This document shows positions 11,549 through 23,500 of a DNA stretch of 64,000 bases, in pieces. A model generated the notes under the pieces. That model worked only from the letters and a program-made list of their open reading frames with translations, ran no database searches and was not told the DNA's origin. The position numbers and the translations under genes are program-made. This stretch comes from Zeugodacus cucurbitae (taxonomy: Eukaryota; Arthropoda; Insecta; Diptera; Tephritidae): contig NC_071671.1 of assembly GCF_028554725.1 (NCBI RefSeq), forward strand, positions 3,816,501-3,880,500, given 5' to 3'. Every line of letters starts with the position of its first letter. The first letter of the stretch is position 1.

Positions 11549-12805
11549 AATTTTATTCAGCAATATAAATAATGAAATAATATAAAAAAAACATAAAAAA
11601 AAAATAAATATAGAACATATTCCTCCACTCTCACACCACTGTGCGTCAGCTAGGAGCTCACCGCACCGTTTGTTTGTCCACTTCGATGACGAGGGGCTCT
11701 CTATAGGCGCGCGGCCAATTAGATAAGTGGTGCTCAATGCGCAAATCAGACGCGAAAAAAATCTATTATTATTTATTACAGCAAAATAAAATAGGCGCAC
11801 AACAACAATAGCAGCAACAGCAACAGCAGTAGTAGTTGTGCGCCTAACAAAGGCATAGAACAGTGAGTAACCACAAAATAGCCAACAGGCAACAATTGCT
11901 TAAGTGTAGCTAAAATACAATTGCAGGAAATGGAAATTGAATACCAAAACCGACGAACAACAAACAATAAGTAATAACAACAACAGCAACAACAATACGA
12001 GCTTTGGCTTGTAGCAGCAACAAACCAGTCAACCAGTGACCAAGCCAGACGGACGAACAAACGGACAACAAGAAAGCCAACAAACCAGTAAGTGCAAGCT
12101 TGAATTAAGCTATGCGCTTGCATGCATGTGTGTGTTGTTGTTGTTACTGTTGTTGTGAAGTGTTTGCATTTGCAGTAGGCACAAATAAATCTCGGCTATA
12201 ATATCCGCTATTGTCGCTTTGCCATTGCATTAACATACTACGAGAGCGCATATCTAATTGTAATTGTAATTGAGTCGAGTCACTGAGTACATATATAATT
12301 ATATATGTATGTGTGTGTATATAGTAAGAGAGTGAGTGAGTTAGTCAAACCGGCGAATGCTTAGAAATTCATACTCGTTTTGCTATTTGCTATTTGCCAT
12401 TCAAATGTAGTGCATGTTATATGCTCAACAAGCGTTAAATTATACAATACGGAATAGAAAATTTTCATTTAGACAATCGACATGGCATACGTGCGCTTTT
12501 ACTTACAAACACACACACACACATACACAGAAACATATATATATACATACATACATACATATCTAGTGCCTTATAAGGCTGCTCATACATTTGTAATTTG
12601 GTTGCAAGCATTAAACGCTGTTGGAAGTTGCGGTCAAGCCGCGCCAAAATGCTTGCCAATAATCCGAACACACAAACACAGTGACACACAGTTAGGCATA
12701 CATACATACTTACATCCATTTCATATTTGGTAAATATGATTTCAGCATATTGTCGGTGCAACTTGGCTTACAGCAGCAACACCTGCGCATATGGATTATT
12801 ACTGC

Positions 12806-12938
12806 CAACAACACAACAACAACATCAGCAACAACAACAAGAACAATAGCAATAGTAACGATAACTTTAACAACAACAAAAATAACGTCAGCATCAACAA
12901 CAACAACAACATCGTCAGCAACAACAACAACGTTAACC
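12806..12938. repeat. Imperfect (AAC/CAA)n triplet array
   Basis: About 130 bp of CAACAACAACA words with interruptions (GAACAATAGC, GATAACTTT, CGTCAGCAT). All three plus-strand frames are largely open (Asn, Gln or Thr runs), which is expected of a triplet repeat and is not evidence of a protein. Confidence 0.8.
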
Positions 12939-13628
12939 ACCACTTAGAAGCTGGAGAAAGGCGCTCGCTCAGGAAGTTGACGTTTGGCTGGGTGTTGGTT
13001 GGTGGTAGTGGCGAAGGTGCCGCATTAGCCATGCCGCATTGTTAGCTTGGTATTTGGGTCGGAAGATGTGATTATAATTTTGCAAATACACACATCTCGT
13101 TTTCCATGGCGTTTAAATGCAACTGCAAAGCATTTGAGCCCACTCAACCTCACACATGCAGTATTTACATACACACACAAACACATATTGACTCATAGAT
13201 TCGCATAAAAGCTTACGAAGTTCATGCAACAGCTGGTGGGTTGCATGTAAGAACTCATACAGAAGCTCGTGACAGGAAGGATTAGCAATTGAGACACACA
13301 CACATACATTCGCACATTTCTAGCTAATTAATTTATTCAAAGTTGTACCGCATTAAATACAGTTGATGCGTTGCAGAGGTGCTGACTTGAAAATTAAGCG
13401 CTTATGCATTATTAATTAACAATAAGAGGCGCAAACAGCAGCAACAGCAACAACAACAATTTGAATATTGGATATGCAATTCGGTACTAATATACGAATA
13501 CTTTGTGCAAATCTAATGGGTTTACTCAACAAAGTTGGTGAGCATATGCATGAATTCAAGCTTGAAATGGTAGCAAGTTGAAATTTTGTTAATAAAGGAA
13601 GTTGTCATTGCCATGGCAGCGGTGTATG

Positions 13629-13631
<3 letters not shown>

Positions 13632-13661
<30 letters not shown>
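13632..13661. repeat. (GA)15 microsatellite
   Basis: Uninterrupted AG/GA dinucleotide run of 30 bp; potentially polymorphic. Confidence 0.95.
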
Positions 13662-13664
<3 letters not shown>

Positions 13665-13934
13665 GTAGTACTAATTATGCTAATGCGTTCATAAGTCAAT
13701 TTAATTAGCTAAGTAGTTGCATGAGAATACGATATTATTGTAATGAGAAGTTTAATCTCAAATGTTGCAAATCGAAATGATTTCCGGTATCAGTTTCAGT
13801 CAGTATTTGAATAATATCATGACTTGGGTCGGCTATTAGCAATATTTATTTTGCCTTTGATCGAATTTCTGACATCAGTTATAGACGGAGTGTCAAAGTT
13901 TTGATTTTGAATGGTGATTTGTGGTGAAAAAATC

Positions 13935-14335
13935 AAAGCTCAATGTCTGAACTAACTGAGCTTTCATATACTTTTTATTAAAAGATTCCTAGTGTAGTAG
14001 CAAAATAGTTCACATTTGTAGAGAAAGATGAAAGCTCAACATCTGTGAAAGCTCTCAATATGACAGAACTGAGCTTTCATATACTTTTTACTAAAATATC
14101 CCTGGTTTAGTAAAAAATTTTTCACATTGGTAGAAAAAGATGAAAGCTCAGTGTCTGTGAAAGCTCTTAAGATGACAGAACTGAGCAAAACTGAGCTTTC
14201 ATATACTTTTTACTAAAATATGCCTAGTGTAGTAGCAAAATAGTACACAATTGTGTAGAAAGATGAAAGCTCAGTATATGTGAAAGCTCATAATATGACA
14301 GAACTGAACTTTGATATATTTTTTTTTTTACCAAA
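13935..14335. repeat. Minisatellite, ~113-122 bp unit with GAGCTTTCATATAC core
   Basis: GAGCTTTCATATACTTTTTA starts units at 13958, 14071 and 14193, with a diverged start (GAACTTTGATATATTTTT) at 14307; spacings are 113, 122 and 114 bp. Each unit carries AAAATA.TCC-TAGTGTAGTA, CACATT..TAGA-AAAGATGAAAGCTC and GTGAAAGCTCTTAAGATGACAGAACT. The unit starts and ends with complementary GAGCTTTC/GAAAGCTC words, so adjacent units can pair. Confidence 0.85.
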
Positions 14336-17298
14336 AGTTCCATGCAGATCCAAAAGTTTCGAAAAATTCTACATTTTTTCATTCAATTTTCATTTCAACA
14401 AAGCCCGTTTTCACTTTTAACATCCATTCTAGTTCTAAGATAAACACAGTGAATTTAGCAATGAATACCTATTCGAAACGTTCTTCTTAATTTCAATCGC
14501 GGTAAAAATATGTATATATCCTACGAGTGATAAATGCTTTTCGAATGATCGTCAGGTATTTAATGGGACGTTGTCCAATGAATAGAGAGTTTTGTAGTTT
14601 GAGCATCTCGTTTCTCAATTTCCAAAGAAAAACGAGGGTCTTTTGCATGTGTTAATCTGTTTTAGCTGTGGTGAACTGTGAAATCATGTTTCATATAGAA
14701 TTCAGCATCATTAATTTCCCATATATATATCTATTCCTAAAAGTCACACTAATATTAAATGCTACTGGGTCCATTCGAGCCTTAGTTGATTAAAAATATT
14801 GAGGTTAAAGATATCAAAAAACTAAATTTTCGAAACAAATTTCGTTGGACTTTTGAATAACTAAGAACCTTATAAGGAAGTAATAATTGTATTTTTTTCT
14901 CAGAAACAAAATCATAAGCAGACCAAAGTACGAAAGATTACATAATCTTACAACAAATTGTAGCACCTTGCCTGAAAATATTTCATCACGCACTAAGGGC
15001 AAGTCAAGGTCACTGAAGAAGCAAACATTATAAACACTACGCTTCCTATACAACATAGTGTTGTTGTATAATATGTTCGATATCACAGAACTAGCTATAA
15101 ATCTATTCGCACTGCCCAGAGCAGCACGAGGTCACTGTTTTACTTCACACCTAAATTTTATTTAGAATAATTTTCGAAAAAAACTGTACCTTTTTATAAA
15201 AAAATTAAGATTTATTAAAGGAATTTTTCAAAGAGAGTGTATATTTTTGCTAATATTGACTCAGAGACCTTTTGAGAGTTTCCATTGTTGACAACTGGAT
15301 CGCTAGATCACGCTATCTTAATGATCAAGAGAAGTATAGACACGTGAATAAAAAATTCATAAAAATGAGCTTTCACTGAAGCACATTCAATTTAAATTCT
15401 CGAACTGCTCAGTAATTTTGTTTCTATTAGGTCCAAAGTCCAATTTTAAGCCATTCATAAATATGCTAGAGTAAAAATATCAAGATAACCTGCAGTGAAA
15501 AGACTTGTAATAATATGTAATAAGCCCAAAAGTGTGGCCAATGCCAATCAAATCAAAGACGCGACCAAAAAGAAATCATTTAAAGTGTATTAAATGTAAA
15601 TAAGCGCTCCATTGACCGACTGACGACGACTTACAGACAGGCAGACAGACACGACACTCCAGTGGCTGGCACAGCTGGTCATTTGATGGATTGATGTGAT
15701 GTGCCACATGAACTGATTCACAACAGTTTGACAATGCGATCAATGCGATCAATACTACAGTTAACGACGCATGCATACGCATGGACCGACTGGTAGCTGG
15801 GCTTGGCTGGCATGCCAAACCGTCTACTGTGACCATAGACCAGTATCTCTGACCACAATGAGTGGTTTAACTTAAGCAACGCGTATTTACAAGCGCTGTA
15901 TTGGTGATCGCACATGCGTCGCTTACGCTGTTGCCTTTGAGTAGTTCAACAGGTCGCGATCGACAATCATTTGCCAAATGGCTGGCGCACGATTGACGTA
16001 CTCGTAGTCATAGACGGTAAGGAATCGGTCAGTCGACATGTAATCCATCAGCTGAGCAGCATGATACGCAGTACAAGTATATGTGAGTAAGCTATTACAA
16101 TTCATCATGCGGACAACCCAGTAGGAAAAGTAGAACTTAAAGATCTATAATAGAAAAAAATGACAGGGACTTAGAGCTCCTTACGTTAGACTGATGTTTT
16201 TAGAGTATATCATCGAACTTCTGATTTTCATTTATATCAGCAAAAGGGTTCCACCATGAAGACACTAGGAGAGTGACAACAAGTGAGCTTCGTACTTCAA
16301 AGAGACCTTGAGCTGTCAAAAAATCGAATATTATAAATTTTCGTTGCTAAATTTTCCAACAAGGCTGCCATAAAACGAGCACGCAATGATCGCACGATTG
16401 GATTATGTTGATCTTCACGATTCGCCGGCACTGAAGATCAGCTGTTCAAGTTGAGGGCGATACAAATTTTGCGCAATTGTAAGTGCTAATAGTAAAAGAA
16501 TAGTAAGTAATAGCCTTGGCTACCTTTTAGCAGCCTCGGCTATTCTTCTTTTGTATTGGAAGTAATTAAAATGCCACAACACAGGAGAAACAAACACAAA
16601 TGCGGAAGCAGTCGGCCAATAAAAGCGCAATAATTTGCAAAAAAATTGTTACAAGATCTAAGAAATGTACTCTGAGTAGAAAAAGAATGAAGAGAAGCTT
16701 AATTCGTTCTTTAATAACGGTACTTATATTTATGTAAATAATCATGCGTGTGAACTTCCAAGGGTTTAATGGATGAGCGAATAAACTGGTGCGTGGCAAC
16801 ACTGGAAAATAAAGACTAAACTTGTGTAACACATTGGTGTGATCGTGAATGAACCGTAACCATCACACTTTTACTTTTATTTCTTATTTTACTCGTACTT
16901 GCCACAATTGTTGCGCATCATTTATCATGTGGACGCCTCGACTGTGTGAATTTTGTATGAAAACTGCGGACCAGCAAAATATTGCTGGTAGTGTGAGGAG
17001 CGCCAGCGCGATCTTCACAGCGGAAGCAAATTTTTTTCGTGTTGTTGCAGCCGTAAAGTGCGTTTTATGAGATATTTCTTATTTATTTTTCGTTTGTTTG
17101 GCATTTTAATTGATTATTCTAATTTCTCATGTGTTGCCTGGCAAGTGTTTGGGAATTATATTAGGTGAGGTGATGTCGATATATATGAATGTTGTGACTA
17201 CTTTATGACTAAACATCTGCTCACATTTCAATAAATATTTTAATGCCTTACGGTATGTCATGCGGAAATAGTAAAGCATTTTGAATGTCACGTAGCTC
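14336..17298. other. Noncoding DNA
   Basis: Mostly AT-rich with no gene recognised. A small ATG-initiated open frame on the minus strand at 15576-15836 is listed separately. A 36-nt hairpin-like pair (AATAGCC...GGCTATT) lies near 16507-16543, too short to be a precursor RNA. 16850-17070 holds a short open frame of no recognisable family. Confidence 0.4.
15576..15836 (-). CDS. Small hypothetical ORF with signal-peptide-like start (doubtful)
   Basis: 86 codons with a true ATG; a second and third Met occur at residues 19 and 21. From there a short basic start is followed by a hydrophobic stretch (LTVVLIALIALSNCC) that resembles a signal peptide. The rest carries four cysteines in about 13 residues (pattern C-x5-C-x2-C-x3-C). 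This layout fits a small secreted peptide. However, part of the hydrophobic stretch comes from a local GCGATCAAT duplication and part of the Cys segment from CAGACAGG repeats, so chance is quite possible. Not recognised as any family; no promoter or intron signal supports it. Confidence 0.12.
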   Translation of the reverse strand: MVTVDGLACQPSPATSRSMRMHASLTVVLIALIALSNCCESVHVAHHINPSNDQLCQPLECRVCLPVCKSSSVGQWSAYLHLIHFK

Positions 17299-18092
17299 TT
17301 ATCTGGCAATATTATCCATCCTCGAAAGATCTTGACATAATCTACAAAATGACGCTATGCATGATTATTTTGGATATTGTGTTCAACAGTTATAGACGTG
17401 TAAACATGGAGTTCACTAACGCCGAAATTCGCGCTAATTTAATGTTTTCATCGTTAAAAGCAAATCCGCTAGAGAAACGTTCCATGAGATTAATTATATT
17501 TTTTGGGAGTCTATCACTTCGAACTGCGGAGGAATGGTTTCGACGATATAGAGTGGGTGAAAACGCCGATAAGCCAGCCGGTCGTGGAAACATCGAGTTA
17601 GACTGGCATGTGGCATCCCGTGATATCGCCCAAGAGATGGGAGTTAGTCACCAAAACATTTTAAACCATCTGCAGAAGGCTGGATACACAAAAAAACTTG
17701 ATGTTTGGGTGCCGCATGATTTGACGCAAAAAACCTTCTGGACCGAAACAACGTCCGCGATGTGCTGCTCAATCGGAACAATTGGTGGATTGGAAGGCAA
17801 TCATCCACCATGAGCGAACAACTGGACCGCTTGAAGCAGGCCATCGACCAGAAGCGTCCAGAATTGGCCAACAGGAAGGGTGTAGTGTTCCATCAAGACT
17901 ACGCCAGACCACACACTTCGTTAATGACTCGTCAGAAGATACGTGCGTTCGAATGTGAGGTTTTATCGCATCCACCATATAGTCCGGACATAGCGCCAAG
18001 TGATTACCACCAGTCCCTGTCCATGGCGAACGCCCTTGGTGGTATAAAGTTGAACTGAAAAGAGGCTTGTGAAAACTGGCTGTCCGAATGCG
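17299..18092 (+). mobile_element. Decayed mariner (cecropia/SETMAR-like), copy B
   Basis: The left part (TTATCTGGCAATA..., 17299 onward) is closely similar to the left part of copy A, including the ATGCATGATTA-TTTGGATAT leader and GTTCAACAGTTAT before the start codon. The right end is missing: similarity to other copies stops after GGCTGTCCGAAT (about 18092) with no TIR. Internal deletions remove the segment with the first catalytic Asp. It is closest to copy A, implying a sub-lineage distinct from copies C and D. Confidence 0.8.
17406..18058 (+). pseudogene. Mariner transposase relic (copy B)
   Basis: From ATG 17406 (MEFTNAEIRANLM...) it reads through TAEEWFRRYRVGEN and a helix-turn-helix segment (VASRDIAQEMGVSHQNILNHLQKAGYTKKLD) to WVPHDLTQK. 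It then crosses a deletion and stops at TGA 17811-17813. A second frame from ATG 17810 carries LKQAIDQKRPELANRKGVVF, HQDYARPHTS (second Asp) and PPYSPDIAPSDYH (third Asp, DD34D). It ends at a TGA replacing a Ser codon in KLN-S-KEAC (18056-18058). The first catalytic Asp segment (D-E-K-W type) is deleted. It retains both DNA-binding and partial catalytic parts but cannot encode an active enzyme. Confidence 0.82.
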
Positions 18093-20510
18093 TGATCCAC
18101 ATTGACAACGTTGGAAATAATCTTTCCTCTATCTTATAAGACTTTTTTCAGGGATGTTTTATGTTTTTCTGTGCGTTAGTGCCTATGTAAAACCCAATTC
18201 GAGTATTCAGAGATATCCGTGCTACCTTCGTGAGGACTTCTAGGAGGGTTCTATAATTTTCAGATATCCTAAGAATTAAAATCCTCTTAAACGAACCGAC
18301 GGATGCTGTCAAATTGCTGAAATTCTAGTTCATTTCTGGAAAGCTTTTGAATTGAATACGAGTATATATTTATTTTCTCAAAGCTTATTTTAAGTTTCTG
18401 TTATAGACCTTTCGGATATCTTAGTACAAGGGTGAGCACAGATTTGATCGCCATAGGTTGGTAAGGACCTAAAAGACCCTTTCCGATTTTAAGAACTGTA
18501 TTTTTAAAATGTTGAGGGTTCACTGCTCCAAAAGTAGGTTGAAGTTGCTTTAAAGTGTGATAGTTTCTGTAGGATCCTTCGCTCATAGTCCAGGCGCTTG
18601 ACCATATCATAATGTTTCTAGTGTGTTTCCGCCATATACTAAAATCACTCGAAATAAAAACTCAAAAATTTCGAAAAACACCAAAATTTCTGCCAGTTTT
18701 CACCACACACGCTCGTTTTAATTGGCATTTATCATTCGCTTCATTTCGTAACAATCCCCAAAAAAGTGTTAATCATGCAGTAATCAGCTAAATAATGAAA
18801 CGCAAGTAGACCTAATTTCTCGCTGATATTCACTTCGTAATGATTTTCATTTTCGTTTGTTGCTTGGCAAATCATCACGCAACGAACAGTACGAGATTTC
18901 AGTGAAGTCAAGCTGATTGAATAATTTCAAAAAATAAAAAAAAGAGTTTTAATTAAAGCTACTGCACTCGGCTGTGATTTCTTTTCGCTGGAAGCGAGGG
19001 AGCCCGAAATCAAAAGGCAAGTGAAAATGCGTTAACATTTCGGCAAATCATTCACTTTCCAGAAGCAAATACTAAGTTATTGTATAATGAAATTTAAATC
19101 AATCAATGCGGCGCAACAACAATTGCAAAAGCTACCAAAAAATTTGATTAACAACTCATGCCGGTGAGCAAAGTGAGTGTACGATTGATTTATTGTACAT
19201 AACAGTGGTGCTGCAAAAACAATATAGACGTGAAAGATTGTACTTGATGATATGGCAGTTCATATGGAAGAGTTGCAAATGAAATTGTTTTAAATAAGAG
19301 TGGCGAAAGTGGAGGCCTTGCCACATAACACTATCAAGGTACGCGTTATCCCACTTGTTTTTTTTGGAAATCCTATAGACTGAACTCACAAAATATTCGA
19401 AAGTTCTCCCATAAATATCAGTTTTAATGCTTGCTGAGACTAAAAATACTTCAATGAAAGCGGATGTGTTCATTTTTACAGCAAAAAAATCGTCATTATA
19501 TCGCCTTACCCGCATCAAATGATAACATTGATATGTGTTCCACAAGTTCAGTTATCGCATCGTGAAGTTCTACCGACATTTGCCGGTTTTTAGAGCCCGT
19601 TCCAGCTGTATTTACTTGTATTTAAGTGCAATTTTAATTCTCCCCGGCCCATCTTACAACATTTTACTGCAGTTGTAACCAATTTTTTCCACTTTTTTTC
19701 ACTAAATTTACGACATTTGCACGCATTTTAACTTCTGTACTAAGTACCCCACAAATATTGGCGAAACTAGTGTGCGTACGTATGTTTGTTTGCTGCACTT
19801 TTATGGGCTTATCAATTGCGTAAAATCATTTTGCTTTTTAGATAAGCGAAAGGCATTTAAAAAATATAATGAAAAGCGCACGCACATGCAAAACAACAAC
19901 AACAACAACACAGAGGAGTAGCTGACAGGCGAAAGGTATAGAGCAACGCAATGAGCAGGTGAACGCTACTTGTTGTTGTTGTGCGTGAAAGGATATATGG
20001 TGGATAAAGTGCCTCACGTGAGACAACACTTAAAGCGCACCACATTAGCAACAAAATTACAAAAATATCCGCGACTATCACTTACTACTTTGTTTTCTGA
20101 TGCTCCCGCTGCTATCGACGCATCAATACTCACCAAGCCATGCGCAACGACGCATCCCATCTGTATCGGTATCTGCATCTGCACTTATGCTCATGTATCT
20201 GAGCGCAAGCGCGCGCATTCCACAGTCACATGCACGCCGACTGCTGACGCTTCTGCTCAAAGCCCAAGCGCGCGCTGAGTCTGCGTGTGTGTATGTGTTG
20301 CTTGTTGATGTTGCTTTGGACATTTCGTTGGTCATTTGGTTCGTGTGCCTTCGCTTTGCCATGTGAACTGTGCCACATTGTCTTTTTATCGCATTGCGCG
20401 TCGCTTCTCCCCCTCCTCCGGTCGCTGACTGCAGACTCTTAGATATAATATTTAAGATAAATAATAAGATCGTGATTCCAATTTAAGCTTGAGTGGTTTT
20501 AATCTGTTGC
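18093..20510. other. Noncoding DNA
   Basis: AT-rich until about 19900, then mixed with CAA triplets and a GC-richer stretch (20100-20300, with GCGCGC words). An open minus-strand frame of 129 codons (19156-19545) has no recognisable domain. Nothing else supported. Confidence 0.4.
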
Positions 20511-20514
20511 ATTT

Positions 20515-20550
20515 TATAATCGAGCGGCTTGTCGGCTGGCTATCAGCGTT
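20515..20550 (+). promoter_or_regulatory. Possible TATA/Inr core promoter
   Basis: TATAAT at 20515-20520 lies 30 bp before the A of TATCAGCG (A at 20545), the usual TATA-to-start distance in insects. TCAGCG matches only part of the Inr consensus TCAGTY. The following 60 bp is CpG-rich (CTGCGGCGCGCGACGCAGCC), unlike the AT-rich DNA upstream. No ORF with a recognisable product follows, so the transcript, if any, would begin with an untranslated exon. Confidence 0.22.
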
Positions 20551-23500
20551 CTGCGGCGCGCGACGCAGCCGTTGACCAGTGGCTATCTGTTGATGGCTGG
20601 TGCTGCTGGCCAATGACCGTCGGCTTGGCTCCCTTTGTCTTTTTGTGCGCTGCTCCAGACAATTTCTTTGGCTATTTTATAGGTGGCGCATCAGTTTTTG
20701 TTTTTCACTGTTGCGTTTACGACTTTCGACTACATACTTCTGGTATCTCTTAAATCTTTCCAGCCACCACACCTCTTATAGACGCGCCCTGCAGCAGCGC
20801 TCCAACAGTCTCACCCCTCCCGCTCCCTTCCTTCTCTATCTATCGTGGTGCGCTTGTCCGGCAGCTAGGCGTTAAAGTACACCGCTTGTTACCGCCGCCT
20901 TTGCCTTGGGCCTCCAGTTATACCTCGCCAGTATTGTTGTTGTTGTTATTTATGCGCGCGCACACACAAGATCGATCTAATTAAGCGCGTCTTATCAACG
21001 CCTCAATCTGTCTACTACAAAATATTGTTTTTTCTCTCTTTATTTATTTGTTGCTTTTATGGTTTTTTATAGTTTTTTATGTGGTTTTCTTGATTTTTAT
21101 AGTGCTTATTTTTATATCTAACAAATTTTGTTACGCTGCTGTTTGTTTACTTTGACGTCGCCTTGTGTTGTTGTTGTTTTCCATTTTTTCACTCTGTTTA
21201 TTTTATGCATTCTTCCGCGACCATTTATGACCTCTTCGGTTATGGTTGCTGGCATTCTTTCGCTTATTATTGTTGTTTTATCAATTATTGTTTTTGTTGT
21301 TGTTGGTTTATTATTGTTGCAGCTCAGCGTTTAACCTTAACTTGGCTAATTGAGGAGTGTACATAAAAGACTACTGGCTACTGTGTGCGAGTTTCATGGT
21401 TTTCAAAGGTGTAGACACATTTTGGGCGGGTCCTCGGCGACGCCTTTCGGTATTTTTAGTATAAAAAGTACGTCTAGAAGTTGTAAATGATTAGGGTTTG
21501 GTAGCAATAGCATTTGTCACAATATCTGTTAGCGGATAACAAATTACTGTTTTATATGACTCTGAAGGCGTTGGACGTTTTGAAACTAAAAAAGATAAAA
21601 GGGCTAAACTCCAACTAAGCCAAAGTTACCATGAAATTTTAGAGCTTTTTATGCCTTAGGAGCTTTAAAGTTTTATAGAAACTACGACACACTCTCAGTG
21701 TTTCGTCGAAAAGTCAAGAAGTTCAGTCATAATGACTACAATGTTTATTGGACTCCTGACCGCCGAACCTGAGTCGAAGCGTCTGTGAGCAAAATAATCT
21801 ACGTCTGACTAATATAGCTCTGTTGGCCGTTATAAACTGACCGTGTTTTATTTTCATTTCTTGATCTCTTCGATTTTTCCAGGGTTGCATATTCCAAATC
21901 AATGATCCATTAATTAACTTGTTAAATAAATATTAATATCCAAATTCCCTTCCTGTTTATGCATTATTACTCCCAGCGCTTTACCACTTTCATTGTCTGT
22001 TTAACACATGTCTTCATTATTTGCTTTGCAATTTTTTATGCATCATTGTGGTAAATGTTAATTGCACACATCTCGGTTTTTATGGCGAGTCATACATAAA
22101 TATGATCGCCCACAAGCCAGGCGATCACCCAGACCACGGGAAAATAACTTTAAACAGCCATTTAGCGTCTGGCAAAAGTTATATTCACACTCTCGGGTAT
22201 AAATACAAAGGCCTCGCGGTGATCTTTTTCACTTCGAAGTAAATTTGAGGTACTTGAGGCCGGGATTCAGCATAAAAAGGGAGCCCGAAATGTTTTGCTG
22301 GTTATTAGAATATTATAAGAAGTTTTAACAAGTCTAAAATGTAGATAATAGCCCCACTTTTCTATGAGGACCTGAGGGGATACTGTGAAAAAAATCTTTT
22401 ACCTCATCCGTGTTTTGAACCAACAACTTACCGACTGTTAGTCTCGCACTCAGTTATGTTGGCGCACTTTTTGGCTGATTATAATATGAAAGCACGCAGA
22501 GAGTTGAAAAAAATTGGGTCATCGAAATAATATTTTACTTTATTTAGCGTTGCGATAACGGCACTTTTTTGTTATTTTATTTTTCTGAAATAATAAGCAA
22601 AGAGAATCCACATGAGCTATGATTGCTGCTTGCATATGTTGCATGTAACTTGTTGTTGTTGTTGTTGTTGTTGATATAAACATGCCAGCGGCAGTTGTGC
22701 GGCCATCAGCTCATATGTGTTATTTACAAAAATCTATTCATATTTGTATAATTTCGCTTTAGTGCGTGTTCGGCAACAAAAAACAGTTCGTGTATACACT
22801 CGTGTGTGTTAGTTGTTGTGGTTTTTGTGTGTGGGCATTTTTAGCGTGAATTTTGTAATTTGCTGGCGCAAATGTGTGAAAATCACTAGTGGCGCTGTGA
22901 AATTATGCAGAAGTTGGAGAATTGGGTGAAAATTAGTTAATGGGCAGCGCGCAGGTAAATGCAAGTATGGGCAGGCGCCCACAACAACTAGCAATAGCCA
23001 ACAACACTTTGGTGTGAAATAGTGCAATAAAAAAACATTTAATTGCTTGCTTTGCCTAAATAAGTTGTTTTATGCACTATCCCGGGGGGTCCAATAAAAA
23101 ATTATGAAAAGTTTTTTGGAAATGTTGCAGACAGTGATTTGGCAATATGGCTGTAATGGATTTGTAGTGCAAACAAAAACTTAGAATACATGAAAATTTG
23201 TGCAATGGTTCTTAAATTAGGTGTTGAAGAAGGAGAAGGAAACGACTCTTCACTACTAAGAAGCTCTGTAATTTCTGCAACTTCGAACTTGCTTCTCATA
23301 TGTAGAAGTTCAGAATCAAGTCCAATGCGTGCACTATGGCAATAATTATATAGGATGTGGCTTAAAAGTTCGGAAGTTTCTTCAAACTTCTTCCGAATTG
23401 CCGGGAGTGATAAATTCGGAAAGGACGTATTGAGAGACGAAGATACAGTTTTTGCCAGACGACCTTGTTTCCCATATACTTAGTCATCCGGGCCAATTTT

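Larger units (their letters stand above)
11549..13930. other. Noncoding DNA rich in CAA/CAG, CA and CATA simple repeats
   Basis: No gene recognised. It contains CAA/AACAGC runs (11800-12080), a CA/CATA tract (12508-12560) and a long imperfect AAC array at 12806-12938. The AAC array is open in several frames and would read as poly-Asn from an ATG at 12791. A (GA)15 tract lies at 13632-13661. Confidence 0.55.

Noticed and set aside
12791..13045. 84-codon poly-Asn frame with ATG
   Set aside because: Direct translation of an imperfect AAC repeat; the other two frames are equally open.
16507..16543. Small hairpin AATAGCC...GGCTATT
   Set aside because: Only 7 bp of perfect stem in about 36 nt, too short for a miRNA precursor or a terminator.
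19156..19545. 129-codon minus-strand frame
   Set aside because: No recognisable domain or motif and no supporting context; left as noncoding.
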